Source of the DNA: an uncultured Eubacterium sp.
Lineage (GTDB): Bacteria; Bacillota; Clostridia; Lachnospirales; Lachnospiraceae
Length of the DNA: 36,339 nucleotides
Assembly: GCA_910583555.1 (NCBI GenBank)
Contig: CAJTXO010000008.1
Location: 93,555-129,893 of the forward strand
Reading direction: 5' to 3'
Position 1 is the first letter of the stretch, and every line of letters starts with the position of its first letter. The notes under the pieces were generated by a model. The model was not told the origin of the DNA. It ran no database searches and was given only the letters and a program-made list of their open reading frames with translations. Made by a program: the position numbers and the translations under genes. Below are positions 34,201-36,339 of the stretch, piece after piece.

Positions 34201-34266
34201 AGCCGCGATGATCACTACGATCACAAGGAATGTCCTCAAGCCTTTTTTCTTCATCAACTTTGACAT
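31234..34266 (-). CDS. Membrane-anchored solute-binding protein fused to two CBM-like modules
   Basis: The product (1010 residues from ATG 34266) is about twice the usual size of a sugar-binding protein. A basic start (KLMKKKGLRTF) and one TM helix (about residues 12-29) anchor it; no lipobox cysteine is present. Two beta-sandwich modules follow (about 41-241 and 271-416), with the CBM6/CBM35-like phrases AEFEVDVKQAGYYNMLVEYY and EWEMEVPEEGDYVIGIKGR. A helical linker (about 416-570) leads to a CUT1-type solute-binding domain (about 586-1010), opening KDVIDVWITAGRDQSTILKN. It is the first gene of the long operon, preceded by AAAGGAG at about 12 nt; the open frame upstream to 34368 lacks a better start. 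CBM assignment is by motif resemblance only. Confidence 0.87.
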   Translation of the reverse strand: MSKLMKKKGLRTFLVIVVIIAAMALFFTIKGSSITDNSGKYEGVDLEASSGEYGRTDTYSIYADAHGDSIPEGAGNTYDLDVFSYTDSSNVSKRNGIGPDSDKADALQIPEEGYAEFEVDVKQAGYYNMLVEYYPTTDDDDRGISIETKVEINGAVPFNGADAIAFQRVYTDAAEPTKDNQGNEIRAAQIEDPNRSWMTAYFEDATGYEVEPYRFYLEKGKNKIRLTGVNEKFVIRKLTIGNKEKTPAYADYAQANTGKTNGVSDYLEKIQGETAVRRSAPSLYATYDRGSGDTEYANKESGEITIGNTDKQVLNMTGGTQWKVANDWLEWEMEVPEEGDYVIGIKGRQGYNRGYIANRSLYIDGKIPFEEVSQIRFTYNNLWEMVCLQDENGEAYKFHLTKGKHVIRLKNTLGDLGAYLSQLSDSVFNMNKMYRTILVLTGTEPDAYRDYQIEKVYPEVIEAMKIESKRLYKLVDDVTAYAGEKSGEISVAQTLAAQMEKFVERPDKIPSTLKNFKENISSLGTSINNLSAASMDIDYIAIASSKDKLPEVSENGFDKLVHECILFVNSFRSDSSALGNVYDSNDKDVIDVWITAGRDQSTILKNMVDQLFTPKTGIKVNVKLIDAANTATSTGVNAMLPAVISGFGPDVALCIAQTEPVNYALRNAVVDLNEFPELDEVLSEYYESSYVSYKFNGGLFALPETQNYNVMFYRTDIMGDLGINVEKDVNTWDDVLKILPILQKSSMTFAVPSVERKIGNTTNPDLANYYAQLYQRGGTLYDEEAMCTKIGSPEAIEAFEFYTKLFTNYKLEKQYDFVNRFRSGEMPIGVADYNNFNTLAVFAPEIKGLWNFAMMPGVEQEDGTINRAVQSWGTCSMMLRGAEDRGKKEISWEFLKWWASAETQANFASELEAVMGASARYATANKKTFETLSWSSKESDALKEQWEHAFGLPEVAGGYYTSRHITNAIRKVMNNNEDPRETLLDYVITIDDEITNKRGEFGLPTLPKKN

Positions 34267-34303
34267 AGCTGTCGCAATCTCCTTTCGCCCTTTCTCTTTT
34301 TTA

Positions 34304-34319
34304 TGTATTTTGAAATACA
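34304..34319. promoter_or_regulatory. Palindrome in the 5' leader of the carbohydrate operon
   Basis: TGTATTT-TG-AAATACA is a 16-bp palindrome with perfect 7-bp arms, between the predicted operon promoter and the first gene. Its size and symmetry suit an operator for a dimeric regulator. Confidence 0.5.
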
Positions 34320-34349
34320 ATCTTTGCAAAATACATTCTGTTGAATCAT

Positions 34350-34368
34350 TTGTATATTTTGCATACAA
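34350..34368. promoter_or_regulatory. Inverted repeat overlapping the operon promoter
   Basis: TTGTAT-N7-ATACAA is a perfect 6-bp inverted repeat overlapping the spacer and -10 of the predicted minus-strand promoter. The related element GCAAAATACA lies nearby at 34326-34335. A regulator bound here would block RNA polymerase. No regulator gene is in the window. Confidence 0.5.
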
Positions 34369-34379
34369 TTTATAGTCAA
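34351..34379 (-). promoter_or_regulatory. Predicted sigma-A promoter of the 20-kb carbohydrate operon
   Basis: On the minus strand TTGACT (34379-34374), a 17-bp spacer and TATACA (34356-34351) precede the CBM-fused binding-protein gene, leaving a 5' leader of roughly 80 nt. The rest of the 318-bp gap (34267-34584) holds the GH43 promoter and palindromes but no gene. Confidence 0.6.
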
Positions 34380-34478
34380 TTATATCACTGTTTTTGTGAC
34401 ATGTCTATAGTTTTGAACATTTTTTTTATGAATAATGAACAAAAAGTGAACAGGACAGAACCTAGGCAGACGTACAAT

Positions 34479-34507
34479 TTGACAATATCTCCATCCTATA
34501 TTAGAAT
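34479..34507 (+). promoter_or_regulatory. Predicted sigma-A promoter of the GH43 gene
   Basis: TTGACA (34479-34484), a 17-bp spacer and TAGAAT (34502-34507) give a near-consensus promoter about 75 bp before the GH43 start. An exact 12-bp direct repeat, atgaacaaaaag, flanks it at 34435-34446 and 34544-34555. Confidence 0.72.
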
Positions 34508-34584
34508 GACCCTAGCGGACTTTACGTTTTTTCGTTGTACAATATGAACAAAAAGGAAATTTTTAGAAAAAGGAGATGTTTGAC

Positions 34585-36147
34585 ATGGACAATGCTACTT
34601 TTACCAATCCCATCCTTCCGGGTTTTTATCCCGACCCGTCCATCTGCCGGGTAGATGACGATTATTATCTCGTAACTTCCACTTTCGCGTACTTTCCGGG
34701 CGTGCCGATCTTTCACAGCCGCGACCTCATCCACTGGGAACAGATCGGGAACATCCTCGACCGCGACAGTCAGCTTCCGCTGGCGGGCGCCGACGTCAGT
34801 CAGGGGATCTTTGCCCCCACGCTCCGCTACCACGACGGCACCTTTTACATGATCACTACCAATGTAAGTTCCGCCCTGGGGAACTTTTTCGTCACGGCTA
34901 CAGACCCAGCCGGCCCGTGGTCGGATCCGTACCCGCTCGGCTCGGAGGGCATCGACCCGTCGCTCTTTTTCGACGACGACGGCACATGCTGGTACTGCGG
35001 CACGAAACCGAGACGCGAAGGCGCCCGGTATTTCGGGGACAATGAAATCTACATACAAAAACTGGACCTGGAGACAAAACAGCTGACTGGCGAAAGCTAT
35101 CCCGCATGGCACGGCGCGCTGCGCCAGGTCGAATGGCCCGAAGGTCCGCACATTTACAAAAAAGACGGCTGGTATTACCTGCTGATCTCCGAAGCCGGGA
35201 CGGCCCACCACCACGCCGTTTCCGTGGCGCGGAGCAAAAGCCTGACCGAGCCGTTTGAGGGCTGTAAGGGCAATCCGGTCCTGACGCACCGCCATCTGGG
35301 CTTCCACTACCCGATCGTAAACGTCGGCCATCCCGATATCGTGCAGACGCCAAATGGCGAGTGGTGGATGGTCCTTCTCGCGTCGCGCCCGTACGGCGGC
35401 TACTGCCGCAACCTCGGCCGGGAGACATTCCTCGTCCCGTTTTGCTGGGAAGACGGCTGGCCAGTCATCAATCCGGGCAAGGGCATCGTCGAGGCCGCCG
35501 GGCCGGCGCCGGCGCTTCCGCTCGCCATCACCCGGGACGTTCCGGCGCGGGAAGATTTTGACGGAAATTCGCTTCCGCTCCATATGATGTACCTGCGCAA
35601 CCCAGTGGCGGAAAACTACTCCCTTACCGCGAAAACAGGATTCCTTTCGCTGCGCTGCGCCGGGGATACGATCTCCTCTGACGGCGCCCCCAGCTACGTC
35701 TGTCTGCGCCAGAGGCATTTCAGCTTCCGCTTCGAGACCGCTCTCGATTTCGCCCCCGCGGACGCGGACGAGCAAGCCGGCATCGTCATTTTACAAAACA
35801 CGTCATACCACTATACGTGTCTGGCGGGCACTGATGGTTCTACAACCGTCGTCACCGTCGTGAAAACGGAAAATGGCGAAGCGGAACAAGTGGGCAAAAC
35901 GGTTTTGGACGCCCCCTGCCGTTCACTGCTGCTCCGTCTCGACGCGGACGGCCAGGATCTGTCCTTCTCTCTGAGCGGGGGTGATGGAAAATATACGACA
36001 ATTGCAGAAAAACTTGACGGGCGCATGCTGTGCACGGACGCGGCAGGCGGCTTCGTCGGAAATACGATCGGCATCTACGCCACGGCAAATGGAAAGGAAA
36101 GCCGTACATTTGCGGCTTTTGACTATATTGAGTACACCGGCGCGTGA
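34585..36147 (+). CDS. GH43 beta-xylosidase (possibly arabinofuranosidase activity)
   Basis: The 520-residue product has the five-bladed GH43 propeller followed by a C-terminal beta-sandwich (from about residue 320), typical of the XynB-like subgroup. Catalytic residues are visible: base Asp at about 17 in FYPDPSI, the pKa-modulating Asp at about 124 in GIDPSLF, and acid Glu at about 186 in EWPEGPHIY. No signal peptide, so it is cytoplasmic and would release xylose from imported oligosaccharides. ATG 34585 with AAAGGAG 9 nt upstream is preferred to ATG 34576, which overlaps that site. It is transcribed divergently from the long operon and ends before terminator-like hairpins. Confidence 0.95.
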   Translation: MDNATFTNPILPGFYPDPSICRVDDDYYLVTSTFAYFPGVPIFHSRDLIHWEQIGNILDRDSQLPLAGADVSQGIFAPTLRYHDGTFYMITTNVSSALGNFFVTATDPAGPWSDPYPLGSEGIDPSLFFDDDGTCWYCGTKPRREGARYFGDNEIYIQKLDLETKQLTGESYPAWHGALRQVEWPEGPHIYKKDGWYYLLISEAGTAHHHAVSVARSKSLTEPFEGCKGNPVLTHRHLGFHYPIVNVGHPDIVQTPNGEWWMVLLASRPYGGYCRNLGRETFLVPFCWEDGWPVINPGKGIVEAAGPAPALPLAITRDVPAREDFDGNSLPLHMMYLRNPVAENYSLTAKTGFLSLRCAGDTISSDGAPSYVCLRQRHFSFRFETALDFAPADADEQAGIVILQNTSYHYTCLAGTDGSTTVVTVVKTENGEAEQVGKTVLDAPCRSLLLRLDADGQDLSFSLSGGDGKYTTIAEKLDGRMLCTDAAGGFVGNTIGIYATANGKESRTFAAFDYIEYTGA

Positions 36148-36173
36148 ACCAGGTTACCGAACAAATAAAAATG

Positions 36174-36209
36174 GCGCGAAACCTCAACGATTTCCGTTCG
36201 GTTCCGCGC
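36174..36209 (+). terminator. Probable GH43 terminator hairpin
   Basis: GCGCGAAACC (36174-36183) pairs with GGTTCCGCGC (36200-36209) with one mismatch; the following tgtttctgatt is only a weak T-tract. It begins 26 bp after the GH43 stop. Confidence 0.6.
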
Positions 36210-36241
36210 TGTTTCTGATTGCACGATACGATAAAAAAAGA

Positions 36242-36277
36242 CACAAAAACCGAAACCACTGTCGTTCGTTTTTTGTG
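36242..36277. terminator. Second terminator-like hairpin, near the tRNA fragment
   Basis: CACAAAAA (36242-36249) pairs with TTTTTGTG (36270-36277), and CGAA (36251-36254) with TTCG (36265-36268). The T-run is part of the stem, so it could terminate in either direction. Confidence 0.5.
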
Positions 36278-36285
36278 CCATTTAA

Positions 36286-36309
36286 TGCGGATGGTGGGAC
36301 TTGAACCCA
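36286..36309 (-). other. 3' fragment of a tRNA-Leu gene (possible integration attachment site)
   Basis: The minus strand reads TGGGTTCAAGTCCC followed by ACCATCCGCA, which is the T-arm and 3' acceptor strand of a Firmicute tRNA-Leu, without encoded CCA. The bases that should precede the T-arm (36310-36339) are AT-rich and form no variable or anticodon arm, so the gene is not intact here. tRNA 3' ends are common attachment sites for integrative elements; a fragment of this kind is what remains at one junction. Confidence 0.6.
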
Positions 36310-36339
36310 ATAAAATCTACTGAAAAACATAATAAAATA

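Noticed and set aside
34522..35775. A 417-residue minus-strand frame over the GH43 gene.
   Set aside because: Antisense shadow of a high-GC coding region; GH43 catalytic motifs identify the plus strand as real.
36286..36339. An intact tRNA-Leu gene running off the right edge.
   Set aside because: The 30 bases before the T-arm cannot form the variable and anticodon arms of a leucine tRNA.
1..36339. CRISPR arrays, insertion sequences and transposases.
   Set aside because: No spaced direct-repeat array and no transposase-like frame was seen. The repeats present are two-copy tandem duplications.

Overview
The window looks like a chromosomal segment of a motile, spore-forming, moderate-GC Clostridia bacterium, most probably a Lachnospiraceae member. 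Pointers are a Bacillus-type flagellar basal-body operon (flgB-flgC-fliE-fliF-fliG-fliH-fliI-fliJ), the forespore sigma factor SigG with a YlmC/YmxH-family protein, NrdR, and a large carbohydrate locus with two CUT1-type transporters. The species assignment is inference from gene content and order.

Layout. (1) 1-6744, minus strand: flagellar genes running from flgB (right) to a truncated fliJ (left edge), with a good sigma-A-like promoter at 6850-6878. (2) 6900-11757, minus: topA, dprA and a YifB/ComM-type AAA ATPase. codY, often found between topA and flgB in related genomes, is absent. (3) 11813-13971: nrdR and ymxH on minus, diverging from sigG on plus. The intergenic DNA between ymxH and sigG consists almost entirely of a perfect 105-bp tandem duplication. 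sigG is followed by a lone Phd/YefM-type antitoxin with its own promoter and no toxin. (4) 13971-14017: a strong bidirectional terminator. (5) 14024-34266, minus: a roughly 20-kb, nearly gapless, apparently co-transcribed xylan/glucuronate locus. (6) 34267-34584: a regulatory intergenic region with divergent promoters and several palindromes. (7) 34585-36147, plus: a GH43 beta-xylosidase, then terminator-like hairpins and, at 36286-36309, a 24-nt 3' fragment of a tRNA-Leu gene that may mark the boundary of an integrated element lying to the right.

How the carbohydrate locus may work. In transcription order it encodes a membrane-anchored 1010-residue solute-binding protein fused to two CBM-like modules; two permeases; a secreted, membrane-tethered NHL beta-propeller/TPR protein; a five-TM YIP1-family protein; a DUF5696-type lipoprotein; two more permeases; a second solute-binding lipoprotein; then cytoplasmic GH3, GH67 alpha-glucuronidase, UxuA and UxuB. 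The three glycoside hydrolases lack signal peptides. The natural reading is that glucuronoxylan fragments (aldouronates, xylo-oligosaccharides) are captured at the surface, imported whole, trimmed inside by GH67, GH43 and GH3, and the glucuronate side chain is sent through fructuronate and mannonate toward KDG. No transporter ATPase, glucuronate isomerase (uxaC) or KDG kinase is in the window.

The best candidate for an undescribed system is the NHL-TPR / YIP1 / DUF5696 trio, translationally coupled and placed between two complete CUT1 permease pairs, together with the CBM-fused binding protein.
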